Below, in pieces: positions 1 to 7,248 of a DNA stretch of 11,558 nt. Below the pieces are notes generated by a model. It was not told the DNA's origin, ran no database searches, and saw only the letters and a program-made list of their open reading frames with translations. The position numbers were made by a program, and so were the translations under genes. This DNA comes from Pseudomonadota bacterium. Its GTDB lineage: Bacteria > Pseudomonadota > Gammaproteobacteria > Steroidobacterales > Steroidobacteraceae. Position 1 is the first letter of the stretch. Each line of letters begins with the position of its first letter. The DNA lies in contig JAKAFQ010000084.1 of assembly GCA_021817875.1 (NCBI GenBank), positions 1 to 11,558 of the forward strand, in the 5' to 3' direction.

Positions 1-16
1 GCTGTAGAGCATGCCG

Positions 17-44
17 ATCTTACTGAAAACGATTACAGATGCAA
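17..44 (-). promoter_or_regulatory. Leftward promoter with LacI-type operator, gene outside window
   Basis: Read on the minus strand: a -35-like TTGCAT (39-44), a 16-nt spacer and a -10-like TAAGAT (17-22). The spacer holds TGTAATCGTTTTCA (24-37), which fits the LacI/GalR-family operator pattern TGNAANCGNTTNCA at every fixed position. A predicted start near position 10 means that the gene lies left of the window. The arrangement matches the promoter at 8626-8653 (same 16-nt spacer, box in the same place), which is the main reason to believe it. A repressor bound here would block RNA polymerase. The regulator's ligand is unknown. Confidence 0.6.
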
Positions 45-118
45 CCGCTGCGGCCGGCGGGGAATGGTCGGAATGCCATCCACGGTCGCGGTTCGGGCAA
101 GGAGTTCATGCAGCACAG

Positions 119-138
119 CCGAATCGCTCGCGATTCGG
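119..138 (-). terminator. Hairpin downstream of the esterase, possible terminator
   Basis: Perfect 8-bp inverted repeat (CCGAATCG / CGATTCGG) with a 4-nt loop, 27 nt past the esterase stop codon. No T-run follows on either strand, so it is not a textbook intrinsic terminator. It may instead stabilise the mRNA 3' end or act with Rho. The location between a gene end and the next leftward promoter suits a transcript boundary. Confidence 0.4.
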
Positions 139-165
139 ATCGCCCCGCTGAAGCACGCGTGGCGC

Positions 166-1746
166 TCAGAACAGTCCGGTCTTGCCGCCGCGGGCCATGA
201 ATGTCCGCATCGCGCTCAGCACGCGATGCGGCAACATCGGCTCGGGCGTCATCCGGGCGCCCAGCCGCATGATCGGACCCTGAGGATGCGCCAGGCGCGG
301 CCAGGTCGGGAGGCCCGGGCCGTTGGGACTGCCGGTCTTCACGAAATCGACCCAGTACGCGGACATCCGCCGCGCAATGGCCCGGTCGGCCGCCGTGAAC
401 GGCCGGCCCGGCGACCGATCGAGCGTATCGAAGACATACGGCACCTCGGACGTATGAAACGCCCCCCATTTTGCCGACTGCGGACCGGGCTCCGCATGGG
501 TCCACAGATAGGCATAGACGGGGGTCTGCGCGTGCCCGAGCCACAGCCGGGCCCAGTGGTACAGTGCGGCGCGCCCGAGGTCGGTCTGCAGGGCGCGCTT
601 CGCCCGAGCCCGTTGGCGGGCGGTCCTGTCCGGGTACAGCCGCGCGAAGGTCGGCGCCATGGCGCCGAAATTCCTGCGCAGAAACGCCTGCCAGAGCCGA
701 CCGCTCAGGGTCCGGGTGAGCGGCGAGGAGGCCGAGCGCTCGTTCGCATTCATGCCGATGAGCACCGGCACCTGCCGTGCGCGACCGTCGCCGATCAACC
801 GGTCGACGGCGGCAGGCACCACCTCGCCGTCGATGATGGGAAAGAATCGCGGTCCGGACATGAATGCGCCGGCGGGCTGCAGCGCCCGAGGCGACAATGC
901 CCGCAAAGCGGCCAAGGTGCCGATTCCGTGCGCGCGCATGAAGGCCTCGCCAGCCCGCTCCGCTTGAGCGAGATGAACGCTGGGGACCGTAGTCGGTAAA
1001 CCGCTTTCGGCGATGGCCCGCTGGTACAGCCCCATCGCCAGGGGCGAGACCAGCAGATCCTGCACGGTGATGGCACCGGCCGACTGACCGGCAATCGTGA
1101 CCTGCCGCGGAGTGCCGCCGAATGCCGCGACGTTCTGTTGTATCCATCGCAACGCGGCAATGACGTCCTGCAGCCCGTAGTTGCCGGGCGGCTCGTGATC
1201 CCGGCGCGCCTGGGCTGCCAGCGCCGGGGTGGTGAGGAACCCGAACGGACCGAGCCGGTAGTTGATCGACACCACCACGATACCGCGCGCGGCAAGCCGG
1301 GCACCGTTGTAGACCGGTACCGAACCTGAGCCGCCGATGAAACCGCCGCCGGGAATCCACACCAGCACCGCCATGGGGCCGGTGCGTTTGCGGGGTGTCC
1401 AGACGTTCAGGTACAGGCAGTTCTCGCTGACGGCGCCATGGGGAAAGTACTCCGGCGTCCACGGTCCAAAGCCATTGCGCACCACCGGCTGCGAACAGCT
1501 GGCGCCGAAGTGATCCGCGCGGCGCAAGCCATGCCAGGGTTGCGCCGGCCGCGGCGCCCGCCAGCGATACGCGCCGACCGGCGGTGCGGCATAGGGTATG
1601 CCCAGGAAGACATCCACCGGACCCTGCGCGCGGCCTTGCAGCCAGCCCTGAGCGAGGTGTACCCGAGGGGCATTCCCCGCCCAGCCGGGTGTCACCGGCC
1701 CGAGCGTCAAGACCGCTGCCGCGACGGCTGCGAACACTGTTCTCAT
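166..1746 (-). CDS. Secreted type-B carboxylesterase (alpha/beta hydrolase)
   Basis: 526 aa, the usual size for the carboxylesterase/cholinesterase (COesterase) family, which hydrolyses carboxylic esters with a Ser-Glu-His triad. Visible: a signal peptide (about residues 1-24, Arg2 then an Ala/Val/Leu-rich core, cleavage near WAG-N), so periplasmic or exported; the oxyanion-hole loop GGGF (133-136); the nucleophile elbow GQSAG with Ser222; Glu336 in NANERS at the acid position; and His431 in GAFHTSEVPYVF. Cys84 and Cys110 (in SENCLYLNVW) are the only cysteines and match the conserved disulphide. The ATG has GGGAGA (1755-1760) 8 nt upstream, and a promoter with a LacI-type box lies about 60 nt upstream. 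The nearest relatives would be p-nitrobenzyl-esterase-like enzymes; a role on an aromatic or plant-derived ester is inference from the neighbours. Family assignment is secure, substrate unknown. Confidence 0.93.
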   Translation of the reverse strand: MRTVFAAVAAAVLTLGPVTPGWAGNAPRVHLAQGWLQGRAQGPVDVFLGIPYAAPPVGAYRWRAPRPAQPWHGLRRADHFGASCSQPVVRNGFGPWTPEYFPHGAVSENCLYLNVWTPRKRTGPMAVLVWIPGGGFIGGSGSVPVYNGARLAARGIVVVSINYRLGPFGFLTTPALAAQARRDHEPPGNYGLQDVIAALRWIQQNVAAFGGTPRQVTIAGQSAGAITVQDLLVSPLAMGLYQRAIAESGLPTTVPSVHLAQAERAGEAFMRAHGIGTLAALRALSPRALQPAGAFMSGPRFFPIIDGEVVPAAVDRLIGDGRARQVPVLIGMNANERSASSPLTRTLSGRLWQAFLRRNFGAMAPTFARLYPDRTARQRARAKRALQTDLGRAALYHWARLWLGHAQTPVYAYLWTHAEPGPQSAKWGAFHTSEVPYVFDTLDRSPGRPFTAADRAIARRMSAYWVDFVKTGSPNGPGLPTWPRLAHPQGPIMRLGARMTPEPMLPHRVLSAMRTFMARGGKTGLF

Positions 1747-1805
1747 GTCGACTGTCTCCCGGCCATGGGGGGGCGAGACGACCTGGATCGCCCCGCCGTT
1801 GCTCT

Positions 1806-1835
1806 TCTATAACATGCAATCGTTTACATCGACAA
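1806..1835 (-). promoter_or_regulatory. Esterase promoter with LacI-type operator
   Basis: On the minus strand: -35 TTGTCG (1830-1835), 18-nt spacer, -10 TATAGA (1806-1811) preceded by TG-T, i.e. an extended -10. The spacer contains TGTAAACGATTGCA (1815-1828), a full match to the LacI/GalR-family operator TGNAANCGNTTNCA. The segment from the -35 through the box is identical at 20 of 23 positions to the promoter at 8626-8653, so the two were probably built for the same regulator. The predicted start near 1799 gives a leader of about 53 nt before the esterase ATG. It lies in the 169-bp gap after the amidohydrolase stop, so the esterase can be transcribed independently of that gene. Confidence 0.72.
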
Positions 1836-1915
1836 GCATGAGCTGCCCGGGCAGTCGGCTGCGGCAGTCCCGTTTCCGACACCGACTCGTCGCTGCCGCC
1901 GCCGGCTCGCCGAGC

Positions 1916-2905
1916 TCAGCGGCGCAACGCGGGCAGCAATCGTGCCGCATTGCCGCGCCGGATGGCGCTCAGCGTCGCGGGCTCGAGACGGTTGCCGGCC
2001 AGCTCCGCGAGCTGTGGCGCCGCGGAAACGAACGGGAAGTCGGTGCCGAACAGAATCCGGTCGGGCCCGGCAAAGGCCAACAGTGGCTGCAGCGCGTATT
2101 GATTGGTCACGCTCGCAGTGTCGAAGTGGAGCCGGCGCAGCTCGGCCATCGGACCATCAGGCAGCAGCGCCGCGAGGTCGGGCCGCGCCTTGGCCCACTG
2201 GCTCAGCCGATCCGCCAGGTAAGGGAGAGCGCCGCCGCCGTGGGAGAAGATCCATGCAATGTTGCGGAACGCGGAAAACGACCCGGTGTACAGCAGACTC
2301 GCGATCGTGCGGGTCGTGTCGAACGGGAATTCCAGAAAAGCCGGCGCAAGCTGCGGAACGAGCTGCTGGCAGCAGCTGGCCGCGGTCGGGTGCACATAGA
2401 CCGTCGCCCGCCGACGATCGAGTTCTTCGAGCACGGGCCGGAACCGGGGCTCGCCGAGATATCTGTCGTCGTAGTTGCTCAACAACAGCACGCCCAGCGC
2501 GCCGGCCGCGAGCGCGTGATCGAGCTCGTCGATCGAGCCCGCGACGTCCGGCATCGGCAACGTGGCAAACACCTGGAAGCGCCCGGGGTGCGCACGCGCC
2601 AGCTGTCGCGAATAGTCGTTCGAGAGCCGCGCCAGGTCGCGCGCCTGCCTGACATCACCGAACCAGATCGGCGACGGCATGGACAGCACCGCCGTTCCGA
2701 CGCCGCCCGCATCCATGTCGGCCAGCGATTTTTCCGGTGTCCACTGCAGCACCTGCTGGAAGCCGGGAGCGCGTTTCGTGACCTCACTGCTGTTCTGCGC
2801 CAGATACGCCGGCGGCAACACGTGATGATGCACGTCGATGACGTCCGCGCCGGCCCCGGTCGCTCGCCCGCCTGGAGCCGGATGATGCTGTTGAGAGCTC
2901 AACAA
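1916..2905 (-). CDS. Amidohydrolase-2 / ACMSD-type metal-dependent decarboxylase
   Basis: 329 aa, TIM-barrel amidohydrolase_2 family (ACMSD, 6-methylsalicylate decarboxylase and relatives). These enzymes remove CO2 from aromatic or unsaturated acids without a redox cofactor. All expected metal and catalytic residues are present: D24-V-H26-H-H28 near the N-terminus, His172 in VYVHPTA, His222 in FSHGGGALPYL, and Asp289 in LFGTDFPF. The stretch around 193-210 (EFPFDTTRTIASLLYTGSF) is typical of the 6-methylsalicylate-decarboxylase-like branch. There is no signal peptide, so it is cytoplasmic. No ATG lies before the DVHHH motif; TTG at 2905 (or the next codon, also TTG) is chosen because GGAGA (2911-2915) lies 5-8 nt upstream. 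It is divergent from the molybdenum hydroxylase operon and shares a 114-bp control region with it, suggesting a linked pathway. A hydrolase on a lactone is the main alternative. Confidence 0.87.
   Translation of the reverse strand: MLSSQQHHPAPGGRATGAGADVIDVHHHVLPPAYLAQNSSEVTKRAPGFQQVLQWTPEKSLADMDAGGVGTAVLSMPSPIWFGDVRQARDLARLSNDYSRQLARAHPGRFQVFATLPMPDVAGSIDELDHALAAGALGVLLLSNYDDRYLGEPRFRPVLEELDRRRATVYVHPTAASCCQQLVPQLAPAFLEFPFDTTRTIASLLYTGSFSAFRNIAWIFSHGGGALPYLADRLSQWAKARPDLAALLPDGPMAELRRLHFDTASVTNQYALQPLLAFAGPDRILFGTDFPFVSAAPQLAELAGNRLEPATLSAIRRGNAARLLPALRR
2889..2904. repeat. Inverted repeat over the amidohydrolase start codon
   Basis: TGTTGAG-AG-CTCAACA, two perfect 7-nt arms around a 2-nt centre, covering the first codons of the amidohydrolase including both candidate TTG starts. 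It could be an operator half-overlapping the gene start or an mRNA stem modulating initiation. Its outer GTTGA/TCAAC arms resemble those at 7181-7198, but the spacing differs by 2 nt. Confidence 0.35.
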
Positions 2906-2961
2906 TGCCGTCTCCGTTGGTCAATGAACGGGCGGATGTCGCCGTCCGGTGGAACCGGATC

Positions 2962-2989
2962 TTGCATTTTAGAAGGCTACCTCTAATAT
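2962..2989 (+). promoter_or_regulatory. Divergent promoter region with inverted repeat
   Basis: Plus strand: -35 TTGCAT (2962-2967), 16-nt spacer, -10 TAATAT (2984-2989), predicted start near 2996, 24 nt before the ATG at 3020. Minus strand: a -10-like TAAAAT (2966-2971) with a weak GTCACA -35 (2989-2994), facing the amidohydrolase. The two promoters overlap. Between the plus -35 and -10 lies an imperfect inverted repeat, TTAGA-A-GG / CCTCTAA (2969-2986, one bulged A, 3-nt centre), placed so that one bound protein could affect both directions. It does not fit the LacI-type pattern seen at the other promoters. The rest of 2906-3019 shows only the two Shine-Dalgarno sequences. Confidence 0.55.
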
Positions 2990-3019
2990 GTGACGCCGGC
3001 AAGGGGGCGAAAACTGTAC

Positions 3020-3595
3020 ATGAACGACGGGCACTCGAGCGCGCCGGAAAGCCGTTCCGCTCTGACCGCGGCAGGGCCGCTGTCGGCGGATGGCGAGTCA
3101 GGCGAGGCGGTTCGGGATGCCCGTTCGACGGTCACCAGCCGATTTGCCGTCAACGGCCGGTTTCATTCCGTCGAGCACGATGTGCGCGTGACGCTGCTCG
3201 ATCTGTTGCGCGAGCGGTTGGGACTCACCGGGACCAAGAAGGGCTGCGATCACGGCCAGTGCGGTGCCTGTACGGTGCATGTGAACGGCGAAGCGGTTCT
3301 CTCCTGCCTGACGCTCGCCGCGTCGCTCGAGGATGCCGCGGTGACCACGATCGAAGGGGTGGGCTCGCCGGAGAAACTTCACCCGATGCAGCAGGCTTTC
3401 ATCGACCACGATGCGCTGCAGTGCGGTTATTGCACTCCCGGTCAGATCATGGCGGCCATCGCTTGTGTTCGCGGCGGAGGCGCAAGCGACGCCTCGTCGG
3501 TGCGCGAATGGATGAGCGGCACCCTGTGCCGTTGTGCCGCGTATCCGCAGATCGTCAGCGCAGTGCTGGACGCGGCGGAAAAAATGGGAGACTGA
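3020..3595 (+). CDS. Molybdenum hydroxylase [2Fe-2S] subunit (PaoA/YagT-like)
   Basis: 191 aa. Small electron-transfer subunit of a xanthine-oxidase-family enzyme, passing electrons from the molybdenum centre to FAD. Plant-type ferredoxin cluster: C76-x4-C81-x2-C84-x11-C96 (KKGCDHGQCGACTV...SC). Second, helical [2Fe-2S] domain: C135-x2-C138 (QCGYCTPG) with C170-x-C172 (LCRCAAYP). Residues 1-36 are polar, with no twin-arginine plus hydrophobic stretch, unlike E. coli PaoA, which carries a Tat signal; so this complex is probably cytoplasmic. A GTG at 2990 would extend the protein by 10 residues, but it lies at the -10 box and upstream of the predicted transcript start, so the ATG at 3020 is preferred; a purine-rich AAGGGGG lies at 3001-3007, slightly far (12 nt). 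First gene of the operon; its stop is one base before the next start. Confidence 0.93.
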   Translation: MNDGHSSAPESRSALTAAGPLSADGESGEAVRDARSTVTSRFAVNGRFHSVEHDVRVTLLDLLRERLGLTGTKKGCDHGQCGACTVHVNGEAVLSCLTLAASLEDAAVTTIEGVGSPEKLHPMQQAFIDHDALQCGYCTPGQIMAAIACVRGGGASDASSVREWMSGTLCRCAAYPQIVSAVLDAAEKMGD

Positions 3596-3596
3596 G

Positions 3597-4604
3597 ATGC
3601 GGCCGGTCGCCTACAGCCGCCCGCGGACTCCGCAGGAGGCGATCGATCTGCTCGGGGCAGCCGGCGGCGCCGCGATGGCTTTCTTCGGCGGCACCACGCT
3701 GCTCGATCTGGCAAAGCTGGATGTCCTGACACCCAGGCGGCTGGTGGACCTGCGGGCGCTGCGGCCGGGTTACCGCGCGATCTCGCGTGATGCTGACGGC
3801 ATCATCAGCATAGGCGGCCTCGCGACCATGGCGGAGGTCGCCCGCCATCCGCTGCTGCGTCGCGAGGCTCCGGCCATCGTCGCCGCTCTGGAACAGGCGG
3901 CGAGTCCGCAGCTGCGCAACATGGCGAGCATCGCCGGGAACCTCCTGCAGCGTACGCGCTGCCCTTATTACCGCGACATCAGCTGGGCTCGGTGCAATCG
4001 CCGTATCCCGGGCAGCGGCTGTCAGGCGATTGCCGGAATGGCGACGTCGCACGCCGTGCTCGGCACCAGCGAGGCCTGCATGGCGAGCTATCCGGGCGAC
4101 CTCGCGCCGGCGCTGGCGGCACTGGAGGCAAGCGCCGTGGTCATCGGACCCGAGGGCGGACGGTCCGTGCCCATCGACGGGCTGCACCGGCTGCCGGGCG
4201 CGGCGCCGGAGTGTGAGACGGTTCTCGCGCCGGGCGAGTTGATCGTCGCTGTCCGGGTGCCGCACTCTGCCTGTCTGAAGCGATCCACCTTCGTGAAATT
4301 GCGCAACCGGGCGGCGTATGAGTTTGCCGAGGCGTCCGCGATGGTCGCGCTCGATCTGGAGGGTGACGTGATCCGCGAGGTGCGCGTCGGCCTCGGCGGC
4401 GTCGCCACCGTGCCGTGGCGCTCGCGCGCGGCAGAGGCCGCTCTGGTGGGCATGCGCCCGGCGGATGCGGCAGGGGACGCGGCGGAGGCTGCGTTTCGGG
4501 AGGCAGTCGTGCGGTCCGATACGGCGTATAAAGTCGAAATGGGCAAGCGCGCGCTGGTCGCGGCCATTCACCAGGCGGCCGCCCTGGACATTGCCCATGA
4601 CTGA
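3597..4604 (+). CDS. Molybdenum hydroxylase FAD subunit with extra FeS cluster (PaoB/YagS-like)
   Basis: 335 aa, FAD_binding_5 plus CO-dehydrogenase flavoprotein C-terminal domain; accepts electrons from the [2Fe-2S] subunit. FAD-loop motifs: GGTTLLDLAK (31-40) and LRNMASIAGN (106-115). After the second motif comes an insertion with Cys122, Cys133, Cys142 and Cys161 (RTRCPYYRD, ARCNRR, GSGCQAI, SEACMAS). In PaoB/YagS and the 4-hydroxybenzoyl-CoA reductase beta subunit the equivalent region binds a [4Fe-4S] cluster, and the RCPYYRD / PGSGC / LGTSEAC / YPGDLAPALAALEA pattern is closest to PaoB. This points away from ordinary purine dehydrogenases. The start ATG has GGGAG (3586-3590) 6 nt upstream. 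It overlaps the next gene by 8 bp, implying coupled translation. Confidence 0.92.
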   Translation: MRPVAYSRPRTPQEAIDLLGAAGGAAMAFFGGTTLLDLAKLDVLTPRRLVDLRALRPGYRAISRDADGIISIGGLATMAEVARHPLLRREAPAIVAALEQAASPQLRNMASIAGNLLQRTRCPYYRDISWARCNRRIPGSGCQAIAGMATSHAVLGTSEACMASYPGDLAPALAALEASAVVIGPEGGRSVPIDGLHRLPGAAPECETVLAPGELIVAVRVPHSACLKRSTFVKLRNRAAYEFAEASAMVALDLEGDVIREVRVGLGGVATVPWRSRAAEAALVGMRPADAAGDAAEAAFREAVVRSDTAYKVEMGKRALVAAIHQAAALDIAHD

Positions 4605-6849
4605 GACGTCTTCCGCCAGGATCGGCGAGCCGCTGCCCCGTGTCGATGCGCTCGCGAAGGTCACGGGAATGGCGCTCTTCCCGTCGGATGTTCCTGCGCC
4701 GGGAACCGCCTACGCGGTCCTGCTGACCTCGACGATCGCCCTCGGCCGCATCGTCCGGATCGACCCTGGCGCAGCCGAAGCAGTGCCCGGTTTTCTCCTG
4801 CTGCTCAGTCACGAGAACGTCGCGGGCTGCATCAAAACGCCGCAGGCATTCGCCGGGCTGTCCACCACGACGGTGGAGAATGATCGAGTCATGCACGATG
4901 GCCAGATCATCGGCCTGATCGTCGCCGAGAGCTACGAAGCCGCCTGCGAGGCAGCCGCCTGCCTGCGTATCGAGTACCAGCCCTCGAGCGCCGCGGCCGG
5001 CTTCGATTCCCCGGGTGTGCAGCACCGGCGCGTCAGGGAGGTCAACCCGCGCCACGAGGATCCGCGGACCGGAGACGCCGATGCCGCTTATGCGTCCGCC
5101 CCGGTCCGCATTGCCGCGGACTACGCGACGCCGACGCAGCATCACAATTCGATCGAATTGCTCACCACCACCTGCTGGTGGGAAGGGGACCGGCTGACGG
5201 TGCACGAGCCGAGCCAGTTCGTGCTCGATCGCCGATACCTGGCGGACTGCTTTGGGATTCCGGTCGGGCACATCCGGGTCGTGTCACGTTTCTGCGGTGG
5301 AGGATTCGGCGGCAAGACCTCCGGCACGCCGCGCACCGCACTGTGCGCGCTCGCGGCGCGGCGGCTCAACCGGCCGGTCAAGCTCGTCACGCGCCGGGAG
5401 CAGGCGTTCACCATCAATACCTACCGTGCGGAAACGCGCCATCATGTCCGTCTGGCGGCGGATCGCGATGGCCGTCTGCTCGCATTGATCCACGAAGGCA
5501 CGGAGATCACGTCGCGCCCTTCGACCTACAGCGTCGCGGGGACGGAAGTCACGGCACGCATGTACGCATGCGCCAATATCCGCACCGAGGTCTCGATCGT
5601 CCATGCGGATCGCAATACACCGGGATTCATGCGGTGCCCGGCTGAGCTCCCGTACATGTTCGCGCTGGAAAGCGCGATGGACGAGCTTGCGCACGCGCTG
5701 CACATCGATCCGATCGAGCTGCGCCGCCGCAACGACACCGACCGGGATCCGATCGACGGGCGCGGCTTTACCTCCCGGTCGTTGGTGCGCTGCTTCGATG
5801 AAGGCGCACGCCAATTCGGCTGGAGCGACCGGCCGACGCAACCCGGCACGCGCCGGGTGGGCGAATGGCGAGTGGGTTATGGCTGCGCCGCGGCCGCCTA
5901 TCCGGCTGTTCTGGGTGCGTCCGCGGCGCGGGTCTCGCTCGACGGTGAAGCACGCGCACACGTGCAACTCGCATTCCACGAGATCGGCAATGGCGCGTAC
6001 ACCGTCATCGCTCAGGCCGTGGCGGCGGCACTCGGGCTCCCGATCGCGAAAGTCGAGGTCGAGCTCGGCGACACGCGGCTTCCACCGAGCAACATCGCGG
6101 CGGCTTCAAACGGCACCGCAACGACCTGCAATGCGGTCACCCATGCCTGCGCGCTGATCCGCGATCGGCTGCTCGAAGCGGCGCGGCAGGAGCCACTGTT
6201 CGAAACGGACCGGTCGCCTCATGCGGCTCGGCTGATCGATGGTTGTCTCGTGGCCGGCGGCACACGCCTGCCGATCGCCACGCTGGTCGGCCGCCTCGGC
6301 GGACGGGTGGAAGCGGAGGGGGCCTACATCGTTCCGGATGCTGCGCCCGGTGCGATCGAGCGGCTTAGCCAAGGCATCCCGGCGTTCGGCGGTGGCATGC
6401 ATGGCAGGACGCACGTCGCCCTGTCCCTCGGCGCGCACTTTGTGCAGGTGCAGGTTCACGTCGTGACCGGCGAGATCAGGGTTTCGCGTGTGCTCGGCGT
6501 GTTCGCCGCGGGCACTATCATGAACCGACGTACGGCCACCAGCCAGCTCACCGGCGGCATGATCTGGGGCGTCGGCAGCGCCCTGCACGAAGCAACCCTC
6601 GTCGACCCGGGTTCGGCCCGCTATATCAACCGATCATTCGCCGATTACCTCATCCCCGTCAATGCTGACGTGCCGTCCGTCACCGCGATATTGCTCGAGG
6701 AGCGGGACGACGTGATCAACCCGATGGGGATCAAGGGCGTCGGTGAGCTCGGACCGAGCGGGATGAACGCCGCGATCGCCAACGCCATCTTCAACGCGAC
6801 TGGACGGCGGCTGCGATCACTCCCCATCCTGCCGCGGCATCTCATCTAG
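4597..6849 (+). CDS. Molybdenum hydroxylase molybdopterin subunit (PaoC/YagR-like)
   Basis: 750 aa, close to PaoC-type large subunits (about 730). Catalytic subunit holding molybdopterin cytosine dinucleotide and hydroxylating an aldehyde or aromatic carbon with water-derived oxygen. Ald_Xan_dh_C N-terminal domain at about 10-130, molybdopterin-binding domains after about 140. Motifs: FCGGGFGGK (232-240); FMRCPAE with Arg346 (340s loop); EIGNGAYTV (462-470); NGTATT (505-510); and GIKGVGELG (711-719), whose Glu717 is the essential base. No signal peptide. Translation begins inside the preceding gene (ATG at 4597, stop of that gene at 4602-4604), with a weak Shine-Dalgarno, so it probably depends on coupling. 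No XdhC/PaoD-type maturation gene is present in the window. Best call is aldehyde oxidoreductase; 4-hydroxybenzoyl-CoA-reductase-like is less likely and xanthine dehydrogenase unlikely. Confidence 0.93.
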   Translation: MTETSSARIGEPLPRVDALAKVTGMALFPSDVPAPGTAYAVLLTSTIALGRIVRIDPGAAEAVPGFLLLLSHENVAGCIKTPQAFAGLSTTTVENDRVMHDGQIIGLIVAESYEAACEAAACLRIEYQPSSAAAGFDSPGVQHRRVREVNPRHEDPRTGDADAAYASAPVRIAADYATPTQHHNSIELLTTTCWWEGDRLTVHEPSQFVLDRRYLADCFGIPVGHIRVVSRFCGGGFGGKTSGTPRTALCALAARRLNRPVKLVTRREQAFTINTYRAETRHHVRLAADRDGRLLALIHEGTEITSRPSTYSVAGTEVTARMYACANIRTEVSIVHADRNTPGFMRCPAELPYMFALESAMDELAHALHIDPIELRRRNDTDRDPIDGRGFTSRSLVRCFDEGARQFGWSDRPTQPGTRRVGEWRVGYGCAAAAYPAVLGASAARVSLDGEARAHVQLAFHEIGNGAYTVIAQAVAAALGLPIAKVEVELGDTRLPPSNIAAASNGTATTCNAVTHACALIRDRLLEAARQEPLFETDRSPHAARLIDGCLVAGGTRLPIATLVGRLGGRVEAEGAYIVPDAAPGAIERLSQGIPAFGGGMHGRTHVALSLGAHFVQVQVHVVTGEIRVSRVLGVFAAGTIMNRRTATSQLTGGMIWGVGSALHEATLVDPGSARYINRSFADYLIPVNADVPSVTAILLEERDDVINPMGIKGVGELGPSGMNAAIANAIFNATGRRLRSLPILPRHLI

Positions 6850-6910
6850 TCCCGCCGTCGCGTTCGTTGCTGAATCGGCCATGTCCCGGTGCCGTTGACG
6901 CGCTTCTTGG

Positions 6911-6938
6911 GCCGGACCGGTCACGGCCTCCGGTCGGC
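6911..6938 (+). terminator. Hairpin after the molybdenum hydroxylase operon, weak terminator candidate
   Basis: GCC(G)GACCGG pairs with CCGGTCGGC, nine base pairs with one bulged G and a 9-nt loop, 62 nt after the operon stop codon. No T-run follows, so intrinsic termination is uncertain. The position between two separately controlled units is the main support. Confidence 0.3.
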
Positions 6939-7180
6939 GCTCCGTGGTTGCGTTGCCGGGGACCGCGCCTGCGACGCGTATGTCGGAAGAAGCGCTGGAT
7001 GAGGCAGCCTGGGCGTCATCACGGCGGGACGATCGGCGCGGCGAGTACAACATCGGGCCCTCTCGTCTGCACTGGGCGCGCTGAGGTGCACGGCAATGCC
7101 GGGCAACGCGCGAGTCGGCCGATGCGGGTCGGCGTGAGCGCCGCGGAATTTCGGCGGATGAGTCTGCATTTGCATCAGAA

Positions 7181-7198
7181 CGTTGATTCTAATCAACG
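7181..7198. promoter_or_regulatory. Operator-like inverted repeat before the second decarboxylase
   Basis: CGTTGATT-CT-AATCAACG: perfect 8-nt arms with a 2-nt centre, about 50 nt upstream of the ATG at 7249. AT-rich in a GC-rich surround, which makes chance less likely. The left arm supplies a possible -35 TTGATT (7183-7188), with a poor -10 TAGTCT (7206-7211) at 17-nt spacing. A dimeric regulator of the MarR, TetR or GntR type could bind here. It is not a LacI-type box, so this gene seems to be controlled differently from the esterase and the M24 operon. Confidence 0.5.
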
Positions 7199-7248
7199 GG
7201 CGCGCTAGTCTCCGACGCAGACATCCGCAGATCCGGGGGGCCGCCACC

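Larger units (their letters stand above)
6850..7248. other. 399-bp intergenic region
   Basis: Between the molybdopterin subunit and the second amidohydrolase. It holds a hairpin near its left end and an 18-bp inverted repeat near its right end (separate entries). Short open frames occur, such as 6980-7084 (34 codons, MSEEALDEAAW...), but none has a convincing ribosome site or a recognisable family. No tRNA-like fold seen. It may hold decayed coding sequence, but I cannot support any particular origin. Confidence 0.4.

Noticed and set aside
20..1882. 620-codon minus-strand open frame overlapping the esterase
   Set aside because: Arg/Gly/Pro-rich frame-shifted reading of the esterase; the 526-aa frame has the signal peptide, GQSAG motif and Shine-Dalgarno.
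2990..3019. GTG start extending the [2Fe-2S] subunit by 10 residues
   Set aside because: It overlaps the -10 box and precedes the predicted transcript start; the added residues resemble no signal peptide.
3020..6849. Xanthine dehydrogenase (purine catabolism)
   Set aside because: The four-cysteine insert in the FAD subunit and PaoB-like motifs point to the aldehyde oxidoreductase class; no purine genes are nearby.
6980..7084. 34-codon open frame MSEEALDEAAW... in the 399-bp gap
   Set aside because: Its composition looks protein-like, but it is too short, has no ribosome site and matches no family I know.
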